From positions 104,492 to 168,491 of the forward strand of contig CAJNOI010000057.1 in assembly GCA_905250115.1 (NCBI GenBank): a DNA stretch of 64,000 nucleotides, in the 5' to 3' direction. Shown in pieces: positions 44,704 through 57,582 of the stretch. The position numbers and the translations under genes were made by a program. Within the stretch, counting starts at the first letter, position 1. Each line of letters begins with the position of its first letter. This stretch comes from Adineta steineri. Its lineage: Eukaryota; Rotifera; Eurotatoria; Adinetida; Adinetidae. Below the pieces are notes generated by a model. That model saw only the letters and a program-made list of their open reading frames with translations. It did no database searches and had not been told where the DNA came from.

Positions 44704-47700
44704 TATCACACAGAAACTTTGGAATAGAATTTATCTAAAAATTGTATCAAATATCTTATATTAAGCAATTTCAGAAGATAAATCGTATATGAATTATACT
44801 GATATTTTTTACATAGTATAGCGATCAGTATTAAGCATTTTAATTAATTTTACAATGGGATAAAAATAATATCGAAAGCAGGAAAACGAAAACTATCTCA
44901 CTTAGATATTAAGTTAATTCTTTTTTTTATATTTTGTCTTCCTCTCAATGAAAACCAATCGAGTCACATGAACAGACAAAAATAAAATAAAAATATATAA
45001 CCTATGGTGCAACAGGTGAGAAACAAGGCAAATAAACATATAGTGCGTAAATCAAGATATAACATGAAACTTACAAAATTATATTAGTACAAATATACGA
45101 ATAGAAATGATTAACTAAAAATATCATTTAAAAACTAATAACAAGAACATACACCACCTTATCATTAATGAGTGAAATAAAAATAATTCAACGAACAAAT
45201 GATTCATACATACGTTTCATCAGAAAAGAAAACAGTAATATTCGTTTATTGAGTTATGCTCGAATTATAATCCAATAATAATTACATTATCATCGTGAAA
45301 TTACAACAGAATCTTTCGTAATTACTGATAGCAAGCAATATTTTAACTTTGATTTGAAAAAATAGTTTCTTTTTTAAAAAGTCAAAATTAAAAGTACCCT
45401 GCGTCTTACTTTTATTTAAAGTTAAAGTTAAAAACCTACTTACTGTACGTTGAAGTGTACTGTTACAACTTTATTGTTAAAGTAAAGTTTATAGTATTAC
45501 CTGTAATAACAACGTAACTCGATCATAATAAAAAAAACCGTATGAACGCGATAATATACCATATGTATTATGAGATAAATAAAAATAAGAATGACGAGAG
45601 AATAAAAAAAAAGAAATAATGACGCAAAAATCAGATGGAAAACGGATGAATCACACATTTTCCAATCGATGTCATGTAATATATTGTGTATATTACGACA
45701 TAAATAAAAATGATGAGAAAGTAAAAGAACACAAATAATGACGTAAATCAGATAGAAAACCGATAAACCACACATCCGACGTCACGTGGTAAATTAGTTT
45801 ATATAATGATGTCATTCATAACAGAACAACATGTGGATAGAGAAAAAAAACATCAAAAACACAGAACGAAACATGAAATTAACAATAATTTATGCAATTA
45901 TTACCGGGATCATATGTACTACTTAATTGTGTAGAGTTTATAAATATATTTAACGATATTATATGTGAAAATAAGATTTATCTGTTTTTGTTAAGAAATA
46001 AAACAAAAATATGACTTGAGGATGTGAGCACTGTTCAGTTCGAAAGTAAGCGATTTATTTATATTGATTTAAAAATTATAAATTTTTCAACTGAAAATAT
46101 AAAATAGTTATGAATATCTTTGGTATCTATAAATCGGACTTGTTTATAAATTTGTTTTTAATTTATAAACGCTTGAAAGACTTATAAAGCCGATCCAGTT
46201 ATAAATGTATCTGTAATTTATAAATATATGAACAATTTATAAACATCTACTCGATTTAGAAATCTAGCTTATCTATAAACGAATATTGTATAAGCAACTG
46301 ATCAGTTTACGAATTTTGAACTGATTGATAAACCAAAGTGATTAAATTATCTTTATCAGTTTAAGTGTCAGTATGAGTATATAACATCCTCATGGTGGAA
46401 TATGATTTTACCAAATTTAAAAGTACTATTATCACGAATTTATAGTATATATTTAGACAGCTTTCCATTTCTAGGCTTGACAAATTACCAATTTCGATTC
46501 TATTTATAAACGTTCTAAACTTTTACAATTTTTGATAAATTTAAATTTTTGTCAAAATAATTTCGGACTCAACAGTGGGTGTGAGTGTAGAAAATTATTG
46601 AGTTCAAGAGAAAGAAAAAAGAACGAAAACGCTCAGTGTTCACACAGGAGTAAGGAGATATTACAGAAAAAGAAGTCCAACACTAAATGCCAATATAACT
46701 AGTCTTTTTATGTGATAGAGATATATCCCTTCGCACAGTATAGCTCCTTTCTCTTCCGTAAACGATCTTTTACGACTGTGCACGCTTGGAGTGGGTTTCA
46801 AAACGAATCACTCTAATCGGCTGTTAACTTCGATGAATTTTATTAATTATAAAAAATTTTAATGTATTTTTGTCTGAGAACACACGTCACAAAGCAGGGT
46901 GATAAAGCTCACGTCTCCAAGTTCTTTTTTATCGAGCGAAGAAATAATCGCTCAATTTTAATCATTCAAAAAAAATAACGTTTTAATTATCTAAATGGTT
47001 TTTATATACAGTAAAAATAGAGTTTAGTTTCAGAAGTATATTCTATAGTGCCTTACATTGTGTCAAGTGCTTTTTATCAAAACAAAAAGATCTTTAATAT
47101 ACATCTAAAAAATATTTTTCGTTTTCGATGCTACTCTAACAAGTTTCACATTTACATTATTCTACAAATTGTTAGCGTCATCAGAAGTTACGTCGTTGCC
47201 GCTAACATTTTCATTCTCTCACTCAGCTATATGAATAAGTTTTCCCGAGTTTCTGGTTGCTTATTTTTGTTATCAGGGTCACCCACATTTTCATCAAATA
47301 CATATTCAACATCTGAACTTATATTATCTTCTCTATTATATCAATCTGCAAGCTAAAATAGGACAACTAACATACTAACCTAGCTAATACAGATATTAAT
47401 TTTCTATTGATTCTCTGACTTAAATAATCCTTCACGAGTCTTATGAATAACTAAACAAAATCATACCATTCAAGGAACGAAAACGTGTACGCACGTATTT
47501 CGGGATTTTATTGATGCATGTTCTTCTGATAAACTATTTTTTCCATATTATCCTTCTTACAGTCGAGGGAATATTTTATCGGACAACATTAGTCGCTATG
47601 ATTCATTCTTCAGTATAACAAATGAAAGGATTTGTCATTTAAAGAAACATCTAATACTGATAGACAAATCCTTTTCTCAATGGCTTATCCATTAAAAAAT

Positions 47701-47801
47701 ACTAAAAAAAGAAGTCTTGTGAACACTTTCTATTATCAATAGACAATAACTTCAATAAAATACAAAATACGATCTTTTCATTTCTTAGGATAATAATTAT
47801 A
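44704..47801. other. Intergenic 3.1 kb
   Basis: No supported gene on either strand. Very AT-rich. It includes a two-copy tandem repeat (45545-45775), a zone of degenerate TTATAAA-type repeats (about 46040-46330) and a short G-rich tract (GTGGGTGTGAGTGTAG, about 46576). Confidence 0.45.
45545..45775. repeat. Two-copy diverged tandem repeat (~130-bp period)
   Basis: Copy 1 (about 45548-45658) and copy 2 (about 45678-45775) share GACATAAATAAAAAT-like, AATAATGACG-AAATCAGAT and ACCGAT-AA-CACACAT blocks in order. Non-coding. Confidence 0.5.
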
Positions 47802-48716
47802 ATGTCTGTCAACAATTCATTATCAACAAATATCGAATCATGGTTGATTCCAATCGATATTCTTGATATTATCTGTCTCTCTTCGGTCATTATACTTGTA
47901 TTAATATATTTAGTTATTATCATATTCGATAAAACATTTCATACAGTTCCCATGATACTTATTGCTAATTCATGTTCAGCTGAACTTATTTTATCAAGTA
48001 GTCTTTTTTGGACGGCGATATTTACATTACAAAATGATCTTAAACGACAATCATATGAAGATTCATTTTGTATTTTCCGTGGTTATATCGGTTATGTGGC
48101 ATGTTGTGCACAGAATTATTCGTATTTCCTACAAGCAATCTATCGTTATTTAAAAGTTATTTATCCCACTCGTTTATTTTGGCAATCAAAACGAGTTCAA
48201 ATTTTTCTTATTATCTTCATGTGGATTGTGTCATTTACATTTGCTTTTCCACATATATTCACTGATGCAATCACATATCTTGTTGATAATCAAATGTGTC
48301 AAATGCCGTTACATTTCTCTATTCTAGCAGTTTATAATACATTTTTTCTCTACATAATACCAATGAATTGTATTATATTTATTTATTTTAAATTAGTTCG
48401 ATATGTTAAAAAAATGAGTTAACATGTTACACCGGCAAATACTTTAATTCGGGCACAAAGAGAATTAAAAATGGTGTATCGAATAGTTATGCTTGTCATG
48501 ATTTTAGTTACACTCGGTTTTCCTTATACTATTTTTGTACTTATGGGATTTTTCACTTCACCACCAAAATATCATTTTCGTATTGCATATATTTTTGTAG
48601 ATGTCTCATTAGTATTTATAATAGTTATTATATTTCACAGTACAGAACCGTTAAAAGCATGGGTAAAAAATCGAATAATCAAAAGACAAACAACGATGAT
48701 ACAGGCACTGAGATAA
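47802..48716 (+). pseudogene. Rhodopsin-like GPCR, copy 1, single nonsense codon
   Basis: One frame runs through seven hydrophobic helices. TM1 is LDIICLSSVIILVLIYLVII and TM2 is VPMILIANSCSAELILSS. TM3 ends YFLQAIYRYLKVIYP, in the place of DRY. TM5 is IIPMNCIIFIYFKLVRYV and TM6 is LKMVYRIVMLVMILVTLGFP. The C-tail is short and basic. A TAA at 48420-48422 sits between TM5 and TM6, where the neighbouring copy reads AAA (Lys), so a single A-to-T change explains it. About 304 codons apart from that. No intron is evident. Ligand unknown. Stop read-through is possible but less likely than loss of function. Confidence 0.75.
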
Positions 48717-49731
48717 ATAATCAAAATTGAACGGAAGCACTTGTGTACACATTGAATGTTGTGATGTTTTTCTTAAATATTATCAAACTAATAAATTTAA
48801 AATATGATGTATTTATGATGAACTTGGATAGACATATTCGAATTTTACAAGAGTCTTTTTGTCCCTTTCCATAACAGTTATATAGAGCTCGTCGAGTTGC
48901 ATAAGAAAAAGTGTTTCGAATTTTAAAAGTATATCTTAGGAAAAAAGTCCAAAATACCATTGTTTTCGAAGATACCCATGTTGATCACTCCGCTTGTTAA
49001 ACAATATTCTATTAGTTTACTTAAGATAGTTGTATTCAAGAAATAAAATGCGAGATTCACAATCGTTGCAACTGTCATTTTTTGACATGTACAGATTAAA
49101 AGTGATTGAAATATCAAAATTAAAAAAAGATTTATCAAATTTGTCAAATGATAAAACATCACTTTAATGAATAATTTCGCTACCTTTGTCTTGCTAGTAG
49201 TGTTTTTACAGTAAACATTTTGAAGTTTCATTATGTCTAAAGTGATTACAATATAAGATTATGAACTACATCAATATTTTGTTGATTTATGACTGATAGA
49301 CGATGATTAGCTAACGACTTCAGCATATTTTAAGAAAATGACTTATATAACAAGAACGAGGGAAAAAGAAAAATCTTTCAACTATATAAGATCACGTTAT
49401 ACTTTGAATAATGAGAAGGCTATTAAAAGAATATCGCATGATATACATAGAAGTAATAATGAAATTATCGAGGATGACCTTGATAGCAAATATCTTGTTT
49501 ATAAGCAATAGTTAATTCATAACTGTTGAAAAGACAGTATAAGCTTTATAGAAAAGAAAAAGACTTTTTAGTGTGAGTTATAAGAACAAAACTAGGTAAA
49601 AAATTCCATTTATCTCACTGATGAAAAGAATGTATTAGTTCAATCATGCAGAGTAGTTCAGATTATAGAAAAAGGAAGTATGCATTATATAAAATGGTAC
49701 ACAACATTAATGGAACTCATTTAAAAAGTGT
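48717..49731. other. Spacer between the tandem GPCR copies
   Basis: No supported gene. AT-rich. Confidence 0.4.
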
Positions 49732-50675
49732 ATGATATATTTTTTCAGAAATGATTTAAATACCTTTATGGGTATTTCAACAGGAATGATAATGGAGAAT
49801 AATTTTCAATCATGGTTTATTCCATTTGATGTTTTTAATTTAATATGTCATTCTTTGGTGATTATATTTGCATTTATATTTTTATTTATTATTATTGGGG
49901 ACAAAACATGTCATACAGTTCCCATGCTGCTTGTTGCTAATTCATGTCTAGCTGAACTTGTATTCTCAAGTAATCTTTTTTGGATGGCAATATTCACATT
50001 AAATAATGATCTTAAACGACAGCAATATGAAGATTCACTTTGTGTTTTTCGAGGTTATATTATTTATATTACTTGTTACATACAAAACTGTTCTTATTTC
50101 TTACAAGCAATCTATCGATATATAACGGTTGTTTACTCAGCTCGTTTATTTTGGCAATCAGCAAGATTTCAATTTTTCTTATCAGTTTAATATGGACATC
50201 TGCCGTAATATTTACGTTACCACATATACTGACCAATCGAGTCATATATCTAGTTGACGATCAGATATGTGAAATGCCATCTCAACGTTCTTTTATATCA
50301 ATTTATAATGTAACTTGGTTTTATATGATACCAATGAGCAGTATTATATTAATTTATGTCAAATTAGTTCGATATGTTAAAGAAATGAGTAAACACGTGA
50401 CACCGGTCAATACTTTAATTCGTGCTCAAAGAGAATTAAAAATGGTATATCGAATAGTTATACTCGTATCATTCTTAATAGGACTTGGTATACCTTACGC
50501 GAGTTTTGTTATTATGGGATTTTTTACTTCACCACCAAAGTATCATTTTCGTATTGCATATATATTTGTCAATATCTCGTTGATTTTTATTATGATGAGT
50601 TTATTTAAATTTACAGATCCAGTTCGAACATCCATAATGAAAAGAATAAATGCCGCAGTAGAAACTGTGAGATAA
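49732..50675 (+). pseudogene. Rhodopsin-like GPCR, copy 2, single frameshift
   Basis: Closely similar to copy 1 across all helices (DKTCHTVPMLLVANSCLAEL, YEDSLCVFRGY, YFLQAIYRYITVVYSARLFW). The frame breaks near 50172-50190 in TM4, where copy 1 has one more base in the TTCTTATTATC-type run. Downstream the shifted frame continues ISLIWTSAVIFTLPHILT through TM5-TM7 to a stop at 50673-50675 without further damage. The likely start is the Met at about 49768 (MGISTG) or 49732. The lesion differs from that of copy 1, so the two died independently, or one is an assembly error. Confidence 0.75.
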
Positions 50676-51465
50676 ATAAGAACTTCGTCAATACTGTATT
50701 CTATACGAAACCTTGATTTATTAATCTCGTGCAAATATTAATGATGATTTTTTTCAAAAAATTACATCTATATCGGTATACTTTATTATCCGGAAAATAA
50801 ATAATATTCAAGCAATTACAATTATGTTTGAGATAAATAAAAGCTATCGTGTTGATAGAAAGATCTATGATTATATAATACTTGAATTAATCGTTTTAAT
50901 TCATCTTGTACTTGATTACGATGAGGTGGTTTATAACTTACATGAGAAAACCAGGGTGTGGGTGGGTGTGGATGAGATATTAACAACATCCAGGCCCTGG
51001 CAAGGGTATTATTGATATCACATAGAATCAGAAATAACTGTTTTCATTAAGAATTAACGTTTTTTTTTGAATTTTCTATCCTTCTAAGGGTTAATGCTGT
51101 ATTGAATAAATCTTATTCAATACAAGTCAAATAGTTAGATCTAAAATGATATTTTAAAACAATAATTCTTTTCAATCTTCTAAAGAACTATTGATAACAA
51201 ACATGATTTCTATACGACTAAAGATACAAAAATATTATAGTTGATGAGGATGATTTATCCGTTTTCTGATTACTTTTTTTTATTGTATTTTTCATATGGG
51301 AGATTAGAACGATTAGAAGCAATATAATCAATATCAAATTTCCATTTATCGATATGTGAATAGATCCATCTGTTATATTTCAATTAAGCTCACTTAAGAT
51401 ACCATCTGTATATCAGAAATAAAAACCACAGTTTTTGATGATATTATTTCACTTTAAAACCAACT
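50676..51465. other. Intergenic with a telomere-like tract at about 50954-50997
   Basis: GGGTGTGGGTGGGTGTGGAT is followed by a short complementary CATCCAGGCCC. Promoter region of the secreted NHL gene. No other feature. Confidence 0.45.
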
Positions 51466-53381
51466 ATGGCTTCAATCAATATCTACTGCTACGTCGTTTT
51501 CATTCTTCTCAGGTAAATAACTATTGATTTCTATCGTTAATTTTTGCTAACATTGATCGTTTTCTTATTTTAGCATAACAGGTTTGATTTTTATTCTATT
51601 CTATATATGTGCATGTATTAGTGTATGATTTTCATAGGACAAGTAAAATCTCAAATATGTAAGAACGTTGCTCAATATGATCGATGCTCGACAAATAGTG
51701 CCTGTGGTTGTTTCCACAGGGTAGGTGCTAATGATGATGCAGGCATTTGTGGCTTTCTGTGGCCAACATGTTCTCATCTCGAATCGTGTAACGCTTCTAC
51801 CAGTAGATGTACTCAATCCAACATGGTCTGTGTTGAACATCCTCGATGTCATGAACAACCTCTTTGTTATCCAACGACAATGAGTAAACAAAATATCTGT
51901 CCACCATTAAAAAGTGAGTGAGTTGAGAAGTGATAGATGCAACTACAAATTTGATTTGTTTTAGATAAGAACAACTCTAAATGGAAACAACATGGAATTA
52001 CTGTTGCGGGAGGAAATGGAGAAGGAGATCAATTAAGTCAACTCGCCCATCCTGGTGGGACTTATATCGATGATAACAAAGCCATGCTGATTGTTGACTA
52101 TAGAAATCATCGTATTGTTGAATGGAAATATAATGCAAACAGTGGTCAAATCATTGCAGGCGGCAACGGACAAGGAGATAAACTGAATCAGCTTGATATG
52201 CCAAACGATGTAGTTGTTTAAATGAAAATAAGTAAGTTTAATGTAGTTATATGTTGAAAATCTATTTTAATTTTAATGGAAATTTTCGATCTTCATTCGA
52301 TCATTATCAACCTTTAACACGACCTGATGATACAAACACAAAAAAAGATTTTACACGAAATATTAAAATCTCAAGATTATTATTATTTTTCATACATTAA
52401 TGATACATAGTAGTATTAAACAAATTTGAGTACTTATTTATTAGTTGTGAATTGTAATTGACAGCAATTCAATGGTTATGATTATGATGTTTATGTTTAA
52501 ATGATGACTACATATAAGATAATAATTTATACTTATATTTTTTTCGTGTAAAATTCTTTTTTGTGTTTGTATCATCAGGTCGTGTTAAAGGTTGATAATG
52601 ATCGAATGAAGATCGAAAATTTCCATTAAAATTAAAATAGATTTTCAACATATAACTACATTAAACTTACTTATTTTCATTTAAATTAAAAATCTCAAAA
52701 TTATTATTATTTTTCATAGATGTAGTTGTTGACAAAGAGAAGAATGCGATAATCATATGTGATTATCGAAACAATAGAGTAATGCGATGGTTTCTTGAAA
52801 GTCAAACAAATCCACAAATTCTCATTTCTAATATTGCATGTAACGGTGTGGCAATAGACAAAGGTGGGTCTATTTATGTTTCTGATTGGATGAAGTCTGA
52901 AGTGAGACCATGGAAAGAAGGAGACACAGATGGAACACTAGTTGCTGGTGGCAATGGCAGAGGAGATCTTCGAAATCAACTCAGTATTCCTTACGATCTC
53001 TTCGTCGATGAAGATTATTCTGTTTATGTAGCCGATGCTATGAATCATCGCGCAATGAAATGGAAAAAGGATGCAAAAGAAGGAATTATTGTTGCTGGTG
53101 GAAATGGACAAGGAAATGCTCTCGGCCAATTAGATTATCCTAGTGGACTGGTTGTTGATAATTTGGGTCAAATAGTTATTGCAGACTCTTCTAATGATCG
53201 AGTAATGCAATGGTTCGAGGGAGATACAAAAGGCTCAATTGTTGTTGGTGGAAATGGTCAAGGAGAAGAATCAAATCAGTTATATTATCCCACAGATGTG
53301 TCATTTGATGTTGAAGGAAATCTATATGTTGCTGACTCTGGTAATCATCGAATTCAAAAATATGAACGATATATTGAATAA
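51466..53381 (+). pseudogene. Secreted Cys-rich / NHL-repeat gene disrupted by an insertion
   Basis: Exons 51466-51512 (47 nt), 51574-51581 (8-nt micro-exon), 51638-51913, then 51965-52218 and 52719-53381. The first three join in phase to give the signal peptide MASINIYCYVVFILLSITG, followed by a 12-Cys domain (ICKNVAQYDRCST..., GICGFLWPTC..., CVEHPRCHEQPLC). NHL repeats follow (GITVAGGNGEGDQLSQL, AMLIVDYRNHRIVEW and onward), about six blades to the stop. In the second blade a 500-bp element (52219-52718), flanked by a duplicated GATGTAGTTGTT, introduces an immediate TAA; beyond it the frame resumes exactly (DVVVDKEKNAIIICDYR). No donor/acceptor pair removes the element cleanly. This allele is therefore probably null or makes a truncated secreted protein. 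Confidence 0.8.
52219..52718. mobile_element. 500-bp inverted-repeat element inserted in the NHL gene
   Basis: Terminal inverted repeats are about 141 bp: 52219-52359 (TAAATGAAAATAAGTAAG...) and 52543-52683 (...CTTACTTATTTTCATTTA), nearly identical. A direct repeat of about 33 bp (TTAAAATCTCAAGATTATTA and its variant) follows the left arm at about 52362 and the right arm at about 52686. The host sequence GATGTAGTTGTT appears at 52207-52218 and 52719-52730, a 12-bp target-site-type duplication. No open frame of note. Confidence 0.8.
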
Positions 53382-54145
53382 AATGAATCAATTATGAAAT
53401 AACATATTTCATCAAAATAAAAGATTTCAGTTGATGAATAATTGATCACAAATGATAATTAAGTTCTTCTCGTGGAAATTTAATATGAATACTTTACGGT
53501 TTTTAACTTTAGATTGGAATAAAATATGAGACAAATATTCTGATGATAAGATTAATCTAAACGAAATAAAAAAATTTATTTTCATCAACTATAATACTTA
53601 CTTTTCTTATTTTATCATCAAAATAAGGGTGTGAGGTAGGCTTAATTTCAATTGAAAATACTGTTTTTAAGAAGAAAATAGACAGAAATCAACAAAAACG
53701 AAACAACCAACATATTTCGTGTTATTGTTTTTCTTGCCGTATTTTTATCTTCATCGATATAATGACTGCAATACATCAATGCTGAGGTATACTTTCTCGT
53801 GAACATAAGTACTGAAGGAGAAATACAAGTCATTAGACAAATGTTTTTTCTCTTCCTCTCCATCGTGCCTTAGATTTTTGTTTAATAAAATAACTGAAAA
53901 CAAAAATGCTGTATATATCGTGTTGATAAGGGAGAAAAGAGTAAGTTGAATCTCAGATCTAGTAACATTGAAATAACTTTTCTTTTTTTTTTGTCTATAT
54001 AATATGAATAATCATGCAGTAGTACACATAATAAAAGTAAAGTTCTACGAGTATGAGAGAAATCGTGCATTATTTAAATGACGTTTATTATGAATATAAA
54101 TTCACTGAAAAATATAGATGATGTGAGTATTATAAGTATCTTCGG

Positions 54146-54280
54146 ATGTGGGTGTGTTTAAAGAAAGACATCCACGCACATCTTCACACTCAGATATTAT
54201 TTCTCCTCTCAAGATAGTTCTTGAGGGTGGCCGGGTGTGGGTTCGAATGAGAGATAAGTATAATAACTATCCACACTGTC
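54146..54280. repeat. Two adjacent telomere-like hairpins
   Basis: GGATGTGGGTGTG (54146) pairs with ACATCCACGCACATC (about 54168). A second G-rich patch (GGGTGGCCGGGTGTGGGTTC, about 54224) is followed by CCACACTGTC. Confidence 0.6.
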
Positions 54281-55963
54281 AAGATTTTTCTGTAGAGAAA
54301 AAACTCACTGACTGAAAAATTATTATTCGTTCTATATGACTGCCTTAACACAGTTAAAAAATAAACAGTGACATTATGTATTCGAATATATATAACTTCT
54401 CAATTATACACGAACTTGATGGTGGTGATAGATGATAATGCAACAAGAGTTTTCAAATATTTTTTTATATAGATTAGAAATTCGTTAAACTACAAATTTA
54501 CTCGAATATATTTATAGTACTTCAGACCGTATGTAAAAAGACTCTTCTATTCGTCGTGGCACATATATATCGATGTTACAAAAAATAAGTTAACAATCGA
54601 CTACATGAACATAACGATATATTATAAATGTTATGTTGTAGCCCAGGTAACTTCAGATGTGTCATTAGTATCATGGATTATCGAACCAAAACTACAACAA
54701 CCATTTTTATTCCATACATAACTATTTAGTATATTCTTTTAATGACGTATCAATAAGAATTCTTTTAGTTTCAATGAATTTACATAAGACTTCTTATGTT
54801 AAAATATTCTTTTCAAATTAACTGTTTTTTACAAACATGACAATAGTAGTGGCACCAGAAAGCTGAGTTCTCTAGAATTCTTTTAAAGTTTTTAAAAGAT
54901 TGATAATCTTATCTATAAATGATGTCACACTTGCAATGACGAGTCCGAGTCGATTTTTTTGATGTGGCAATAAATTTTGAAAAGTATTAGACCGAACAAA
55001 AAAAGAATGAAAAGTCAAGTCTTTTTTGTGTATAAAGATTTTGACTTTGAGTAATTTCTTCTATTTATGGCTCTATTATTCACAAAATTATTACAGAAAA
55101 TTAGGCATTAATTCAACCATAGCAATATTTTGTTTTTGTTCTTGGCTGTTATAGTGTTTTTTATAATTTCGTCGTAACTAATTGACACTTTTCTCGACTT
55201 CCAATGTTTAGAAGTGGTTAGTAAAATATTTGTTAAATTAAAACGCTATACAAATCAGAAAATAGACTATAGATTAAAGTGAAAACCTTACTAAATGTCA
55301 AGTCATTTGAGAAGTTTGTTCATTCAGCTTAGGTAACGAATGAAGACAGTACCACAGCTATTTCAATCGTTTGGCTTCATTTGCTAGCTGTACATAAATC
55401 TTAGAAAGGCTACAAAACGTTTACTACAGTCCCTACTGATAATTTTTAGCTTCAAATATGTGATCAAGATTAGGCTGTAAAATAAGACATTTTTTTTATT
55501 TTTAAAAGTATTATTTATAATCCTAATCGATAAGAAATTAAAGTATGTCGTAAAGATGGTTTTATTAGTCTTCCAAATATCCAACTTTTCGATTTTGTAA
55601 TTACACTGCATCATAAAATAAAAAAAGTTTATAATGAATAATCTAAGGCCAAAATAATTTGTGTAGCGCATCCTAATTCTGAAATAGGAAGATTTCTTCT
55701 TTTACAACATTATTTAAACCATAATTTGAATATAGAGAATCATGAAAACGAACGCTCTTAAGATTTTTTCACTCTCAATGGCGCCTAATCACAATCGAAA
55801 GATGACAATAAAAGCTCAAAAACAGTTCGCGACAAATTTCATCTAGTGCGAGACAGCAAAAGAAGACAAAATATTTGCTTGACGATATTAGTCCTGAAGA
55901 TATTTTCTTCACGTTGCTCAGATTTACTCATAGGTGTTCCGAACGCCAACGATAATAGCAAAA

Positions 55964-56064
55964 AAGTGGATGTGTGGTCGATAAGTATACGAGCGGCAAG
56001 AGAATGGGTGGATAAGGGTGTGGGTTTAGATAAGACAATAAAAATGCTTTCACCCACACCCACG
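55964..56064. repeat. Telomere-like hairpin
   Basis: GTGGATGTGTGG and GGGTGTGGGTTTAG are followed by TTTCACCCACACCCACG, an inverted pair. Confidence 0.6.
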
Positions 56065-56856
56065 ATGATTTTTCTTTTGTTTTTCGTCATATTTGATGAT
56101 GATATGATACACATTCAAACACTCTTTACTGATAACTGAGAAATATACGACAGCGAGTTTTATTGACGTTGTTAAGAACCAATATATCTGTATAAAAAGA
56201 TATTCGTGTATTTGAGGGCGTCGTTTTCACTCAGAAGAAGCAGAATTCCTGAAGAGAACGGGTAAGTTACAACATAATTATGTTATTTTTGATAGTTTTG
56301 TTTAGTTTGCTGTGTTTCTGCAAAATCTCGGGAGTTTGTTATCAGGATATAGTTATAGAGAACTGATTACTCTATGAAACTATAGTTTTTATTTTATTAA
56401 ATTTGCATCTTGACTAAAAGTTTGATAGATTTTGAAACGTAGTCAAATAAAGATTTCTGCACTTACAACGGAAGCGTATATACTGCTGAGCGAATTGAAT
56501 GGCCTTATTAAAATTAGATGACAGCTTTCACTAAGAAACAAACAAATTTTAAATATGAACTATCCATGACGTATCTGAACAGAGATATTCAATTTTCAAG
56601 TTGAATCATTTAGGTATCGAAATATGATAACATAGTTTATTCCACTCATTTAAAAAGATTTATATAGACTTTTTCTTCGTTAGTGACTCATTCATATCTG
56701 GTCATTTTTATATCGTTCTATATTAGGACAACTATAGAAAATGAACGCTTCGTACTAAAATGCTTCATGATATTGATAGGATCGTTAAAATAATTTTGAG
56801 AAAAAGTACAGATACTGCGATAACCAAAAATCATTCGTATATGTATTTTTCTCAAT

Positions 56857-57337
56857 TAATTCTCCATAGTGTTGTCTTTTGATCCCAAATATATACCACA
56901 GATACATCGACTGTTAGTCTATCTATTCTGAAAGTTTCAACTATAAAGAACAAAAATTTGTTGAGAAAACGTGCATATGTCTCCTATGTACTCTCGTATG
57001 ACTGAAACGAAACTTGTTGCAATGCTTGTCCTGCTATCATTAGTGGTTCAATTTCAATATTTTAATGGTCATTATAGATGCCAGATATACTCTAACGTGT
57101 AAGAAATCCTAAAGACCGTTAACCCTTATCTTAGAATTAAAACTGAATCAACAATGATAATAGGACAAGCATTGCAACAAGTTTCGTTTCAGTCATACGA
57201 TAGTACATAAGAGACACATGCACGTTTTCTCAACAAATTGTTGTTCTTTATAGTTGAAACTTTCAGAATAAATAGACTAACAGTCGATGTATCGGTGGTA
57301 TATATTTGAGGTCAAAAAACAATACTATAGAGAATTG
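56857..57337. mobile_element. ~480-bp foldback element
   Basis: Left arm about 56857-57045 and right arm about 57150-57337 are inverted copies: TATATACCACAGATACATCG against the complement of CGATGTATCGGTGGTATATA, and GCAATGCTTGTCCT against AGGACAAGCATTGC. The loop is about 100 bp. No coding capacity. Confidence 0.7.
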
Positions 57338-57582
57338 AATCGGAAATGCAATATGTCGTCCGATATTTTTTCATATAGGAAAAAAATCATCACGATAAGT
57401 AAGATATAAGTGTAAGCTATGAAAAAAATGCCACATTCTGAAAACAAAACACTTATTATCGTTAAATCAATAGATTGTGCTAGAAGTGATCCATATTGCA
57501 ACAAACGTAAAAGAATTCAAGCTAGGCGAGACTGTATTAAAAGGTTGATTGTTTTAGGAACAAGCAAAACATTTGTATTCAA

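Larger units (their letters stand above)
53382..56856. other. Intergenic 3.5 kb with telomere-like hairpins
   Basis: No supported gene. Telomere-like tracts lie at 54146-54190, 54225-54280 and 55964-56064. Open frames overlap these tracts or AT-rich sequence and lack family features. Confidence 0.45.

Noticed and set aside
47560-47680. Short inverted repeat AAAGGATTTGTC / GACAAATCCTTT before GPCR copy 1
   Set aside because: It is a short imperfect hairpin of a kind expected often in such AT-rich DNA; no further support.
52207-52730. Reading the 500-bp segment in the NHL gene as a normal intron
   Set aside because: No GT-AG pair restores the frame. The frame is restored only by removing one copy of the 12-bp duplication plus the element, and the first in-frame codon after the left copy is a stop.
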